DNA from: Solobacterium sp. UBA1761
Lineage (GTDB): Bacteria > Bacillota_I > Bacilli_A > Erysipelotrichales > Erysipelotrichaceae
Length of the DNA: 64,000 nucleotides
Direction of reading: 5' to 3'
Assembly (NCBI GenBank): GCA_002315565.1
Contig: DCHD01000028.1
Location: 1 to 64,000, forward strand
Both the position numbers and the translations under genes were made by a program. A model generated the notes under the pieces. The model was not told the origin of the DNA. It saw nothing but the letters and a program-made list of their open reading frames with translations, and searched no databases. This document shows, one piece after another, positions 51,633-60,094 of the stretch. How positions within the stretch are numbered: position 1 is the stretch's first letter; each line of letters opens with the position of its first letter.

Positions 51633-52412
51633 CTAATCGAAATAAGTTGTTTCTACAAGTTTTGCCAGCACCAGGAATTTATCGATACTTCCGGATATGC
51701 AGGTCTGCAAAGTAAGCAGTTTATCAGACAAGAACACATCAACTCCGGTGTCATAATACTGATTCTGTTTAACTTTCTTATAGAAATCATTGAATTCTCC
51801 ATCAGTGAAATCTGTCAGATAATAGGAAGGCTCGCCATCCTTGATGTACTGAGCACCATTCTCTTCATAGATTCCGCATCTGTAGACAGCGGCTATCATA
51901 TAGCGGCATACAGAGTCTTCAAGAAGTATATCGATATACTTGTTTTCTTCATACTTCTCAGGATCTTCAAGAACATGCAGTGGTGTAAACATGTGTGTTC
52001 CGCTTGCTTCATAGGAACGTTCCACATTGTGTCCATAGATAATCAGATTCTGGTCGTAATAAAGTGAGTTTCGATAGTCAAGGAAGATGGAACCTTCTTC
52101 GTCATAACTCTTTGTTTCCCAATTGGTACGGAAGTAAGTATCATTTGTATCTCCCTGAACAAATGGAAGATCAATCAGTCCTGATTCAAAATAAATCTGT
52201 CCTACATAGTCGCTGTTCTTTGCCTTGTTGGTTTTCCAGAGTTCCTTCTTTTCGGCATATTCATCAACTTCAGGCTCTATCTCTTTAACCGGTTCTACAA
52301 TGACAGGCTCTTCTTCTTTGTTAGAAACAAGTGATCTGACATAGAAAAGACCTGCTGTTGCAAGCAATAACAAAGCCAGTACTATAACAATCAGTCTTTT
52401 CTGTTTTTTCAT
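51633..52412 (-). CDS. srtB: Class B sortase, active-site Arg replaced by Lys
   Basis: This 259-residue transpeptidase has an N-terminal TM (5-25), an acidic linker and a sortase B domain with 'LIIYGHN' (H128) and 'TLQTCISGS' (C238). The active-site Arg expected just before the last strand is Lys245 ('DKFLVLAKL'), and the intervening loop is short. It anchors surface proteins to the wall or may polymerise pilins. No substrate with a sorting motif is seen in this window. I start at 52412, with AAAGG before it. It is the last gene of the envelope operon. Confidence 0.87.
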   Translation of the reverse strand: MKKQKRLIVIVLALLLLATAGLFYVRSLVSNKEEEPVIVEPVKEIEPEVDEYAEKKELWKTNKAKNSDYVGQIYFESGLIDLPFVQGDTNDTYFRTNWETKSYDEEGSIFLDYRNSLYYDQNLIIYGHNVERSYEASGTHMFTPLHVLEDPEKYEENKYIDILLEDSVCRYMIAAVYRCGIYEENGAQYIKDGEPSYYLTDFTDGEFNDFYKKVKQNQYYDTGVDVFLSDKLLTLQTCISGSIDKFLVLAKLVETTYFD

Positions 52413-52413
52413 C

Positions 52414-52500
52414 TTAACCTTTAATATACATTGCAAATGGCAGAATAGTCAGAACTACCATAAACGCAATAATTATAATAACAACAATCTTCTTAAACAT
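52414..52500 (-). CDS. Candidate 28-residue single-pass membrane peptide
   Basis: This short frame reads MFKKIVVIIIIAFMVVLTIL followed by eight residues ending KG: two positive charges, one TM helix and a basic end. Its ATG overlaps the deoD stop (TAATG) and its stop is one base before the sortase start, so it is exactly packed between two operon genes. This suggests a real small gene by translational coupling. There is no independent ribosome site. Function unknown; small membrane peptides often modulate nearby enzymes. Confidence 0.45.
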   Translation of the reverse strand: MFKKIVVIIIIAFMVVLTILPFAMYIKG

Positions 52501-53216
52501 TATTCACAAGCAGCTTCTAAAGCGATCTTCATCATGTCAACCAGTTTCTTCTGTCTTTCTTCATGAGTTGTTTCTTCATGAGTTACAAGATTATCAGAGA
52601 TAGTTAACAGACATCCGGCTTTCTTTCCACATACTTTAGCAGTATGGAACAGACCAAATGATTCCATTTCAGCAGCAAGCAGGTTGTTTTCCTGAGCAAT
52701 CTTCATGTTCTGAGGAAGCATGTTTTCTTCAAAATAGAATGTATCAGAAGAGAATACTTTACCTTCTCTTAGAGGGATGCCGAGTTTTTCAGCAGCACGG
52801 GAAAGCTGTTCACGTACTTCTGGAGTAGGTAACTGGGTCTTTTCTTCATCACCTGACTGGAATTTGGCGAATGATGATTCAGAATAAGCACCTGATACGT
52901 TTACTACATCATAGATAGCAAGTTCTTTTGTGTAGGCACCGGCAGAACCGATACGTACGATTGTTTCTACACCATAGAACTTATAAAGTTCATAAGCATA
53001 AATAGAAATAGATGGGATGCCCATACCTGAACCCATAACAGAAACTTTCTTTCCGTTGTAGGTACCAGTGAAGCCAAGCATGCCTCTAACGTTGTTGAAC
53101 TGTACAGGATCCTTTAAGAATGTTTCAGCAATAAACTTTGCACGGAGTGGATCTCCAGGCATTAAGACTGTCTTAGCGATTTCGCCCATTTCGGCACGAT
53201 TGTGTGGTGTACTCAT
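52500..53216 (-). CDS. deoD: Purine nucleoside phosphorylase
   Basis: This 238-residue enzyme is a DeoD-type hexameric phosphorylase. It begins with 'HNRAEMGEIAKTVLMPGDPLRAKFIAE' and has 'GSGMGIPSISIYAYEL' (phosphate loop), 'IRIGSAGAY', 'AAEMESFGLF' and the catalytic Asp in 'LTISDNLVT'. It salvages purine (deoxy)nucleosides. GGGAGGA is the ribosome site. It is three bases from ddl in a cell-wall operon, an unexpected location for a salvage gene. Confidence 0.93.
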   Translation of the reverse strand: MSTPHNRAEMGEIAKTVLMPGDPLRAKFIAETFLKDPVQFNNVRGMLGFTGTYNGKKVSVMGSGMGIPSISIYAYELYKFYGVETIVRIGSAGAYTKELAIYDVVNVSGAYSESSFAKFQSGDEEKTQLPTPEVREQLSRAAEKLGIPLREGKVFSSDTFYFEENMLPQNMKIAQENNLLAAEMESFGLFHTAKVCGKKAGCLLTISDNLVTHEETTHEERQKKLVDMMKIALEAACE

Positions 53217-53219
53217 TGA

Positions 53220-54401
53220 TTATTTCCTCCCATAGTTTTTAAGTATATTTGTATCAAAAGAATACGTCTTTTTTTCTTTCTTTCTGTATCTCTTCAGTGC
53301 TTCATCAATCATGATGTCACACTCTTCATCAAACTCGATACCCTTTTCTTTCCATAAGTAGAAAGCAAGTGATCCAGGAATGGAGTTGATTTCATTGGCG
53401 TAGACTTCTTCAGTATCCTTATCGATCATAAAGTCGATTCTTACAACGCCTGAAGCATTGAGCACCTTGAAGATTTTAAGAGCAGTTTCTTCAATCAGCT
53501 TCTGCTGCTTTTCGGTTATATCAGCAGGTACCTTACGGCTTGTAGATGCCATACCCTTGGAACCTTTGACAGGTTTAGATGGCATCTTGGTTTTACCTGA
53601 CTTGGAACCGCCAAGATATTTGTCCTTATATGAAAGAAGTTCATCATTCTTCATAACTTCTTCAATAGCACTTGTTCTGGCCTCAAAGATTGAACCCATT
53701 ACCGAGATGTTTACTTCCTTAAGGTTAGTGATCATTCTTTCAATAACCAGTTTGAAGTCATACTGCATAGCTTCATGAATCTTGTCGACGAATTCATCTT
53801 CATTGTGGATGATTTCAATACCGACAGAAGACCCTAAGTTTGCCGGTTTACAGATAAGCGGATAACCGATCTTCTTGGCTTTCTTCTTGTAGCCTTCAAC
53901 ATCTTTGTCAAAGTCATGGCAGTAGAAGTAGAAGTGATCAACCATCGGAATACCTTCACACTCGAATATCTGTTTCATGACAGCTTTGTCCTGTCCTACA
54001 GCAGAGCCAAGCACATCAGAAGATGTATAAGGCAGTTTCAGCATTTCCATCATGCCCTGGATAGCACCGTCTTCACCATTTGTTCCATGCATTGAAAGAT
54101 ATGCCACATCGATATTCTGAGCCTTCTTGAACATACCGTTAACCGCTTTAAGATATACGGTATTTCCGTCTTTATACAGAACAATCTTTTCACATGTTGT
54201 ACAAAGCTTATCCAAATCAGCATAATTGGCAAGGTCAAATAAAGCCTCACCGGTATAGAAATCAGAATTCTTTGAGATATAGACAGGGATAACATTGTAC
54301 TTATCTCTGTTAAGGGCGTTCATAACCTGATTTGCACTAAGACATGAGATTTCATGTTCACAGGATACTCCGCCAAAAAATACACCAACATTTATTTTCA
54401 T
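53220..54401 (-). CDS. ddl: D-alanine-D-alanine ligase
   Basis: This 393-residue ATP-grasp ligase has 'FFGGVSCEHEIS' (6-17), 'PLICKPANLGSSVGIEI', 'YKDKYLGG' (Tyr in the omega loop, as in D-Ala-D-Ala rather than D-lactate ligases) and 'RIDFMIDKDTEEVYANEINSIPGS'. A Lys/Ser-rich insertion (about 264-290) lengthens the omega-loop region. It makes the dipeptide used by the adjacent MurF. GAGG precedes the ATG. There is no vanH or vanX nearby. Confidence 0.94.
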   Translation of the reverse strand: MKINVGVFFGGVSCEHEISCLSANQVMNALNRDKYNVIPVYISKNSDFYTGEALFDLANYADLDKLCTTCEKIVLYKDGNTVYLKAVNGMFKKAQNIDVAYLSMHGTNGEDGAIQGMMEMLKLPYTSSDVLGSAVGQDKAVMKQIFECEGIPMVDHFYFYCHDFDKDVEGYKKKAKKIGYPLICKPANLGSSVGIEIIHNEDEFVDKIHEAMQYDFKLVIERMITNLKEVNISVMGSIFEARTSAIEEVMKNDELLSYKDKYLGGSKSGKTKMPSKPVKGSKGMASTSRKVPADITEKQQKLIEETALKIFKVLNASGVVRIDFMIDKDTEEVYANEINSIPGSLAFYLWKEKGIEFDEECDIMIDEALKRYRKKEKKTYSFDTNILKNYGRK

Positions 54402-54433
54402 ATGTTTTGCCTCATTAGTTATTTTAACATTTC

Positions 54434-55990
54434 TTAATAAAGGAAAGCATCCGGCAGATCATTTTCCAGAAGGATTGTATCTTCTTGTGAAAGATGCGTA
54501 TAGATATAGGCGAAAGCCTCTTTGACACTTGCAAATACCAGACAGTCATCCATATTGAAGCCTGCTTCTTTTAAACCTTCCTTGATTGGTCTTGACGTTC
54601 TTTCACCAACAAGAATTACAAGATCAGCTTTACCAGGCATATACTGACCGAACTGATAATTGTAGCCATCCTGTTTATCACCAAGGTCAATTAGACCTGG
54701 GGTAACGATTACTCTTCTTCCTGGCATCATCTGTAATACATCAAGAGACAGCTTTGAACTTACCGGATTGGAATTGAACGCATTGTCAATGAAGGTATAA
54801 CCGTTGATTTTCTTGAGTTCAAGTCTGTGTTCAACACGTTTAACTTCTTTTACATTCTTTACAATTTCTTCATTTGGAACCTTGAGTTCTTTAGCAAGTG
54901 CGATTGCTGAAAGCAGATTGACGATATTGTGTTTTCCAAGCAGCACAGTTTCAAAACGGTACTCTTTGTCATCAAGCTTCAAAGTAAACTTTGAGCCATC
55001 TTTTGTATATTCAATGTCATAGGCAAAATAATCGGCTTCCTTATTCTCGATACCCACCTTTACCACTTTACAGTTGTTGTGAATGTGGTAGGCATTTATA
55101 TATTCATTGTCACAGTTGATGATACCGACACCGTTATATGGCAGTCTTTCAATCATCTCCATCTTTTCGCGGATGATGTTGTCCATTGACTTGAAAGTAT
55201 TGAGATGCTGAGGACCGATAGAAGTGATGATACCGTATTTAGGTTTGACAAAATTCATCAGATAAGTGATTTCACCGACATGGTCAGCTCCCATTTCGCA
55301 CACAAATACCTCATGAATCGGTTTCAGCATTTCCCTTATGGTTCTTGTGATTCCCATAGGTGTGTTATAGGAAGCAGGAGTCATCAGTGTGTAGTAAGAT
55401 TCTGAAATAATATCGGTAACAATATTTTTGGTAGTAGTCTTGCCAAATGATCCGGTGATGCCGACCTTGATCAGATCATCCATCTTATCAAGTATATTTC
55501 TGGCTTCATTTTCGTATTTCTTCTTGACCGCATTTTCAATCGGGTTAGTCAACAGATGCATTACATAAATCAGAAGATATGGACCAAAAATCATCACAAG
55601 AGAAAGAACGACAAACTTCTTATAAAGCAGATAGGCAATTGCTGCTTCCAGTATCACCATAACCGCAATCTGCCTTTTTACTCTGGCAGTTACATTAAGG
55701 TCTTTGATGTATTCTTTCTTTGATTCTTTATTTATTGCATATATTGAATAAAGAACAGTCACAATAAGAACAGCAAGTTCATAAATACTGCCCTTTTTCA
55801 GAATGATTCTGACAAGTAAAAGAACTATCGGGAACAGTGGAGCAAGTGAAAAATGCAGATTGTTCTTATTGAAAAGCCACTTTGTATAGCGGTATGTTTC
55901 ATATCGGTTCTGCTGGAACATATGCAAGGCATTCTTTGTATAGACAAAGCTGAGACTCAAGAATACCAGTATAAATACAAATTTAATCAT
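54434..55990 (-). CDS. murF: Membrane-anchored MurF-like Mur ligase
   Basis: This 518-residue protein has an N-terminal membrane region (about four TM segments within residues 1-150) followed by a Mur ligase ('GITGSFGKTTTKNIV', about 182-195; 'NSNPVSSKLSLDVL'; 'GLIDLGDKQDGYNYQFG'). MurF adds D-Ala-D-Ala to UDP-MurNAc-tripeptide, normally as a soluble enzyme. Adjacent ddl supports MurF over other Mur ligases. ATG 55990 has GAGGAG upstream; GTG 55996 is less likely. It overlaps the hydrolase gene by 8 bp. Confidence 0.83.
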   Translation of the reverse strand: MIKFVFILVFLSLSFVYTKNALHMFQQNRYETYRYTKWLFNKNNLHFSLAPLFPIVLLLVRIILKKGSIYELAVLIVTVLYSIYAINKESKKEYIKDLNVTARVKRQIAVMVILEAAIAYLLYKKFVVLSLVMIFGPYLLIYVMHLLTNPIENAVKKKYENEARNILDKMDDLIKVGITGSFGKTTTKNIVTDIISESYYTLMTPASYNTPMGITRTIREMLKPIHEVFVCEMGADHVGEITYLMNFVKPKYGIITSIGPQHLNTFKSMDNIIREKMEMIERLPYNGVGIINCDNEYINAYHIHNNCKVVKVGIENKEADYFAYDIEYTKDGSKFTLKLDDKEYRFETVLLGKHNIVNLLSAIALAKELKVPNEEIVKNVKEVKRVEHRLELKKINGYTFIDNAFNSNPVSSKLSLDVLQMMPGRRVIVTPGLIDLGDKQDGYNYQFGQYMPGKADLVILVGERTSRPIKEGLKEAGFNMDDCLVFASVKEAFAYIYTHLSQEDTILLENDLPDAFLY

Positions 55991-56732
55991 AGTCACTCCT
56001 CAAGAAAGCATCGAGCACGTTGTTGAATCTTACTATCTGGTGCCAATACGCATAATGATCATCGCCTTCAAATACAACCATCGTACAGTCAGGCATCAGT
56101 TTTTCCATGATTCTGCCTTTACTTACAGGCGTTGCAGTATCATTTTCACCAATAATCAGCAGTGTTTCGGTACTGATATCTTTTAACAGCGGTTTAACAT
56201 CGTCATTTACTACTTTGACGAATGTTCCTCTCATAATACCTGATGAATTGCGGTAATCTTCGCTTCCTGCCTTATTGGCAAGTGCCGTTGTATCTTTACC
56301 AAGCATATTGGCAAGTTTCTTGCCTGCCTTATAACTGTATGTCTTAATGTACCATTCAAGACTTCTTGAATCTCTGACACCGGCCGGACCGGTCAAAGCC
56401 AGTTTATGGGCACCATATTTATAAGCATATCTAAGTGCGATACGGCAGCCGAATGAATGACAGACAAAGATTGGATCTTTGATTCCCTTTTCAAGTACAA
56501 AGTCATGGATGATTTCCATATAGTCTTCTACACCGATGACTTCTTTTGGTTCTTCAGATTTACCGAAGCCAGGACAGTCAATATTGTAGACATTGAAATG
56601 ATTCTTTAGGAATTCAGCAATCGGTTCCATCATTTCAGTATTCTGTCCCCAGCCATGCAAAAGAATGACATCTTTTGTATGTCCTGTATATTCTTCGTAG
56701 TGGATAGAGATACCTCTGATTACAATATTCAT
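55983..56732 (-). CDS. Alpha/beta hydrolase
   Basis: This 249-residue serine hydrolase has 'VILLHGWGQN' (oxyanion loop), nucleophile elbow 'VCHSFGCRIAL' (Ser at about 94), acid 'IIGENDTATPV' and catalytic His in 'GDDHYAYWHQ'. Substrate unknown; its operon (MurF, Ddl, two-component system) suggests an envelope metabolite or lipid. It starts 10 nt after the histidine kinase gene. Confidence 0.86.
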   Translation of the reverse strand: MNIVIRGISIHYEEYTGHTKDVILLHGWGQNTEMMEPIAEFLKNHFNVYNIDCPGFGKSEEPKEVIGVEDYMEIIHDFVLEKGIKDPIFVCHSFGCRIALRYAYKYGAHKLALTGPAGVRDSRSLEWYIKTYSYKAGKKLANMLGKDTTALANKAGSEDYRNSSGIMRGTFVKVVNDDVKPLLKDISTETLLIIGENDTATPVSKGRIMEKLMPDCTMVVFEGDDHYAYWHQIVRFNNVLDAFLRSDYD

Positions 56733-56742
56733 ACCCGTTTAA

Positions 56743-58062
56743 TTATACTATCTTATTGTGTTTTTCTTTTTTGTTCTTTTTAGGCTGCTGTACACGCCAT
56801 ACTCTGAATACAACACCATCATCCGTATTTTCACCGGTTACTTTATAGCCATAGGTTTCAGTAACTCTTTTGACAATTGATAAACCTAGACCGAATTTAC
56901 CCTTTGTACCTTTTTCATATGGCTTAAACAGTTTATCAAGTCTGTCCTTTTCAATCTGTGATCCGTCATTGATTACTTCCAGCAGATTCTCTTCAAGATT
57001 GATGGTTACCTTACTCTTGGCATATCTTAAGGCATTGTCGAGAAGATTTTCAACTACAACACGCCATGGCTCTTCTTCCCCATGGAAGACAACAGATTCA
57101 TTGACATTGGTGTCTATTTCTATATCATCTCTCAATACAGCACAAGACATAATGGCCTTGCCGATGACAACCGCCATATTTACAGTCTTGTCTTCATCAA
57201 CATCCTGCAGATAACCGATCTTATTGAAAGTAATCAGCGAATATACCTTCTTTTCGAGTCTGTCTGCGTGTTCGGTTATAACGTCAACACTTTTCTCTAG
57301 TGTTCCATAAGGATAGATGCCATCCTTTATCGATTCCGAATAGGATTTGATGGTGGCGATAGGTGTCTTTAGGTCATGAGAGATATTCTGAATCATTTCT
57401 TCCTTGATTCTGTTCTGTTTTTCCAGTTCATCATTCATTGAGATAAGTGCTTCAGCAACCTCACCTATCTCATCGTGTCTTTCAATCTTCAGCTCAGCAA
57501 TTTCCCCGTTCTTCTTCTTTTCCAGATAGACCTTGATGGAATTAAGCGGCCTGATCAGATAGACAATCCACACCAGAAAAAGAAGGAACAGTCCAACAAT
57601 AAATCTTAAAGCCGTATTGATTACAGTAGAAGTCAATGAATTCTTGAATGCTTCTCTTTTTATAGAGGAATAGATTGATATCAGCATTTTTTCTGAATCA
57701 AGTTTTCTTACTGAACAGGATACAGTTGCACTGTTGTAGATAAAACTTGAATCTTCCTTTTCAAGATCAACATTTTCAAGCATTGTCTTTTCTTCAGCAG
57801 TGATATTTCCTTCATATTTTTTTAAAGAAGGAGAATATACATAGTGTTCAATATTCTCATTCAGATATGTCCCGTCAGAAGCAATATATAACTCCTGTGC
57901 CTCATGGATTTCAGAGTACATCTGACTGTTGACGAAGTTGTCAATTTCGATGTCAACAAAACTTGAGAAGAAGACAATAAAAAAGGCAACAGTCAAAAAA
58001 GCAATTCCCAGAAACTGCTGGAAAAGATTAAGACTGTTGACCCATATTCTAAGTTTTTTCAT
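56743..58062 (-). CDS. Sensor histidine kinase
   Basis: This 439-residue membrane kinase has TM1 (15-35), an extracellular sensor loop (36-145), TM2 (150-170), a HAMP-like linker, His229 in 'NISHDLKTPIATIKSY', and a catalytic domain ('NLLDNALRYA', 'GKFGLGLSIVKRV'). It probably phosphorylates the response regulator encoded directly upstream (RR stop TAA touches this ATG). Its extracellular domain should sense an envelope or peptide signal. Confidence 0.9.
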   Translation of the reverse strand: MKKLRIWVNSLNLFQQFLGIAFLTVAFFIVFFSSFVDIEIDNFVNSQMYSEIHEAQELYIASDGTYLNENIEHYVYSPSLKKYEGNITAEEKTMLENVDLEKEDSSFIYNSATVSCSVRKLDSEKMLISIYSSIKREAFKNSLTSTVINTALRFIVGLFLLFLVWIVYLIRPLNSIKVYLEKKKNGEIAELKIERHDEIGEVAEALISMNDELEKQNRIKEEMIQNISHDLKTPIATIKSYSESIKDGIYPYGTLEKSVDVITEHADRLEKKVYSLITFNKIGYLQDVDEDKTVNMAVVIGKAIMSCAVLRDDIEIDTNVNESVVFHGEEEPWRVVVENLLDNALRYAKSKVTINLEENLLEVINDGSQIEKDRLDKLFKPYEKGTKGKFGLGLSIVKRVTETYGYKVTGENTDDGVVFRVWRVQQPKKNKKEKHNKIV

Positions 58063-58716
58063 TTAGCCTAAACGGTATCCGAAACCGTAGATTGTCTGGA
58101 TGGAAATATCCGGTAACTTCTTTCTTAATCTTCTCATCGTGTCATCAACAACGCGGTCGGATCCATAGAAATTGTCATTCCATACTCTTTCAAGTATCTG
58201 TTCACGAAGGAAAGCTGTACCTTTGTTTCTGATAAAAAGCATCAGAAGATCAAACTCTTTGGTAGTAAGTTCAATGGCTTCTCCGTTTTTATAGACTGCA
58301 CGCTGATGTTCATCAACGACATAACCGTCAATTTCAATACGATCATCATCTTTGTAGACACGCTTGATGATGTTGTTGACTCTGAGTACCAGTTCTTTTG
58401 GTGAGAACGGTTTGGTGATATAGTCATCTGAGCCTTTCTCTAAACCGATGATTCGATCAAACTCTTTATCTCTGGCCGACATGAAAACTACCGGCATATT
58501 CTGATTGCGTTCTTTTATCTCTTCAATCAGGTCAAATCCTGATTTGTCATCAAGCATAATGTCAAGAATCCACAAATCGCATTCATCATCAAGATGTGAG
58601 CAGGCCTCATCAAAAGTCAGGTAAGAATTAACCATGTATCCTTCTTTTTCCAGATACCTTTTTACCAGTTCATTAAGGTCTTTTTCATCTTCTACAACAT
58701 TGATAATTTTCTTCAT
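58063..58716 (-). CDS. OmpR/PhoB-family response regulator
   Basis: This 217-residue regulator has a receiver with phosphoacceptor D52 ('LWILDIMLDD'), conserved 'PVVFMSA' and 'DDYITKPFSPKEL', and a winged helix ('IELTTKEFDLLMLFIRNKGTAFLREQILERVW'). It heads the envelope operon and may activate it. No ribosome site exists; TAAAAT preceded by TGG (extended -10) is 6 nt before the ATG, so it is predicted leaderless. Confidence 0.92.
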   Translation of the reverse strand: MKKIINVVEDEKDLNELVKRYLEKEGYMVNSYLTFDEACSHLDDECDLWILDIMLDDKSGFDLIEEIKERNQNMPVVFMSARDKEFDRIIGLEKGSDDYITKPFSPKELVLRVNNIIKRVYKDDDRIEIDGYVVDEHQRAVYKNGEAIELTTKEFDLLMLFIRNKGTAFLREQILERVWNDNFYGSDRVVDDTMRRLRKKLPDISIQTIYGFGYRLG

Positions 58717-58722
58717 AGTTTC

Positions 58723-58731
58723 ATTTTACCA
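58723..58731 (-). promoter_or_regulatory. Extended -10 of the envelope operon, leaderless geometry
   Basis: The minus strand reads TGGTAAAAT then GAAACT and the ATG. The -35 position falls inside the glmM terminator hairpin (58743-58759). Confidence 0.6.
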
Positions 58732-58737
58732 TAGCAC

Positions 58738-58759
58738 TAAAAAAGGCGTATAACGCCTT
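58738..58759 (-). terminator. Terminator of the cdaA-cdaR-glmM operon
   Basis: The minus strand has AAGGCGT-TAT-ACGCCTT followed by TTTTTTAG. The stem abuts the glmM stop codon. Confidence 0.82.
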
Positions 58760-60092
58760 AATAACCCTTAGATTCGATTAAAGAGATAACCTCACCGACA
58801 TACTTCTGACACAACTCATCGCTCTCAGCTTCAACCATTACTCTGATCAAAGGTTCAGTGCCGCTTGGTCTTACCAGAATCTGTCCGTTGTTTCCCAAGA
58901 TGTTTCTGATTTCTGAAATCTTATCTGAAATCTCTTTATCTTCAAGGACAATCTTCTTGTCCTTTACTTTCTGATTGATCAGTAACTGAGGATAAATCTT
59001 CAAATCAGCACACAGTTCATCAATTGACTGATTAAAATACTTCATGGCAGCAAGTACACATAGTGCAGTCTTTAAACCATCACCGAAATTGCAGTCTTTC
59101 TTTACAATGATATGTCCCGACTGTTCTCCACCCAGTGTATAGTCATTCTTCAGCATTGATTCAAGCACATACTTGTCACCGTTTTCTACGACATCAGTCT
59201 TAATTCCAAGTCTATTTAAAGCTTTGTGCAGTCCGATATTTGAATATCCTGTTACAACAACAGTATCATTTTTAAGTTCACCGGTTGCCTTCAGGTATTT
59301 GGCCAGAACATACATGATGAAATCACCATTCATGTTCATTCCGTCTTTATTTACTATCTGGAGTCTATCAGCATCCCCATCAAACGCAAATCCAATGTCA
59401 TATTCATCTTTCTTAATCTCTTCCATTAAAGATTCAAGATGGGTTGAACCACAGTTATTATTGATATTTCTTCCGTTTGGGTTACAGTGAATCACATCAG
59501 GATCACATCCAAGATCCAGCATCACCGGATAGGCAATATGACTGTTTGAGCCGTTGGCACAATCCATCAGTATCTTATATTCATCAAGTTCATTGGGATA
59601 AAGTTTCTTAAGCCACTCCTTATAGTGATTAAGACCTTCTTCATAGTGCCAGATCTGACCTATTTCATCTCTTGTGCACATTTCAATACCAATTGGATTA
59701 TCAATGTATTCTTCAACCAGCTTCTCAACATCTTCCTTAAGTTTTACCCCGTTGTTGGAGAAAACTTTGATGCCGTTGTCATAATAAGGATTATGGCTGG
59801 CAGAAATCATGATTCCCAGATCAAACTCATCATGTTCAGCAACATATGCCAGACATGGTGTAGAACAGTAACCGATCTGAAAAGCATCAGCTCCACTTGC
59901 GGAAATACCTGCTGACAGCATATTCTCTAAAGATGAACTTGAAAGTCTTGTATCCTTACCGATAACAATCTTTCCTGTACCGTTTTTCTTTACATAGTCA
60001 CCTAAAAAACGACCAACTTTAAAGGCAGTATCCAGTGTCAGACCTTCATTGGCAACACCGCGGATACCATCAGTTCCAAAATATTTTCCCAT
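58758..60092 (-). CDS. glmM: Phosphoglucosamine mutase
   Basis: This 444-residue mutase interconverts glucosamine 6- and 1-phosphate for peptidoglycan precursors. The phosphoserine is S99 in 'MISASHNPYYDNG', the metal loop is 'FAFDGDADR' and the sugar-specific loop 'GGEQSGHI' follows. It is the third gene after cdaA and cdaR, the standard Firmicutes cluster in which GlmM can bind and inhibit the cyclase. Confidence 0.96.
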   Translation of the reverse strand: MGKYFGTDGIRGVANEGLTLDTAFKVGRFLGDYVKKNGTGKIVIGKDTRLSSSSLENMLSAGISASGADAFQIGYCSTPCLAYVAEHDEFDLGIMISASHNPYYDNGIKVFSNNGVKLKEDVEKLVEEYIDNPIGIEMCTRDEIGQIWHYEEGLNHYKEWLKKLYPNELDEYKILMDCANGSNSHIAYPVMLDLGCDPDVIHCNPNGRNINNNCGSTHLESLMEEIKKDEYDIGFAFDGDADRLQIVNKDGMNMNGDFIMYVLAKYLKATGELKNDTVVVTGYSNIGLHKALNRLGIKTDVVENGDKYVLESMLKNDYTLGGEQSGHIIVKKDCNFGDGLKTALCVLAAMKYFNQSIDELCADLKIYPQLLINQKVKDKKIVLEDKEISDKISEIRNILGNNGQILVRPSGTEPLIRVMVEAESDELCQKYVGEVISLIESKGY

Positions 60093-60094
60093 TA

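Noticed and set aside
53220..58716. Vancomycin-resistance (van) cluster
   Set aside because: Ddl, MurF and a two-component system are present, but there is no vanH, vanX or vanY, and Ddl keeps the omega-loop Tyr of D-Ala-D-Ala ligases.
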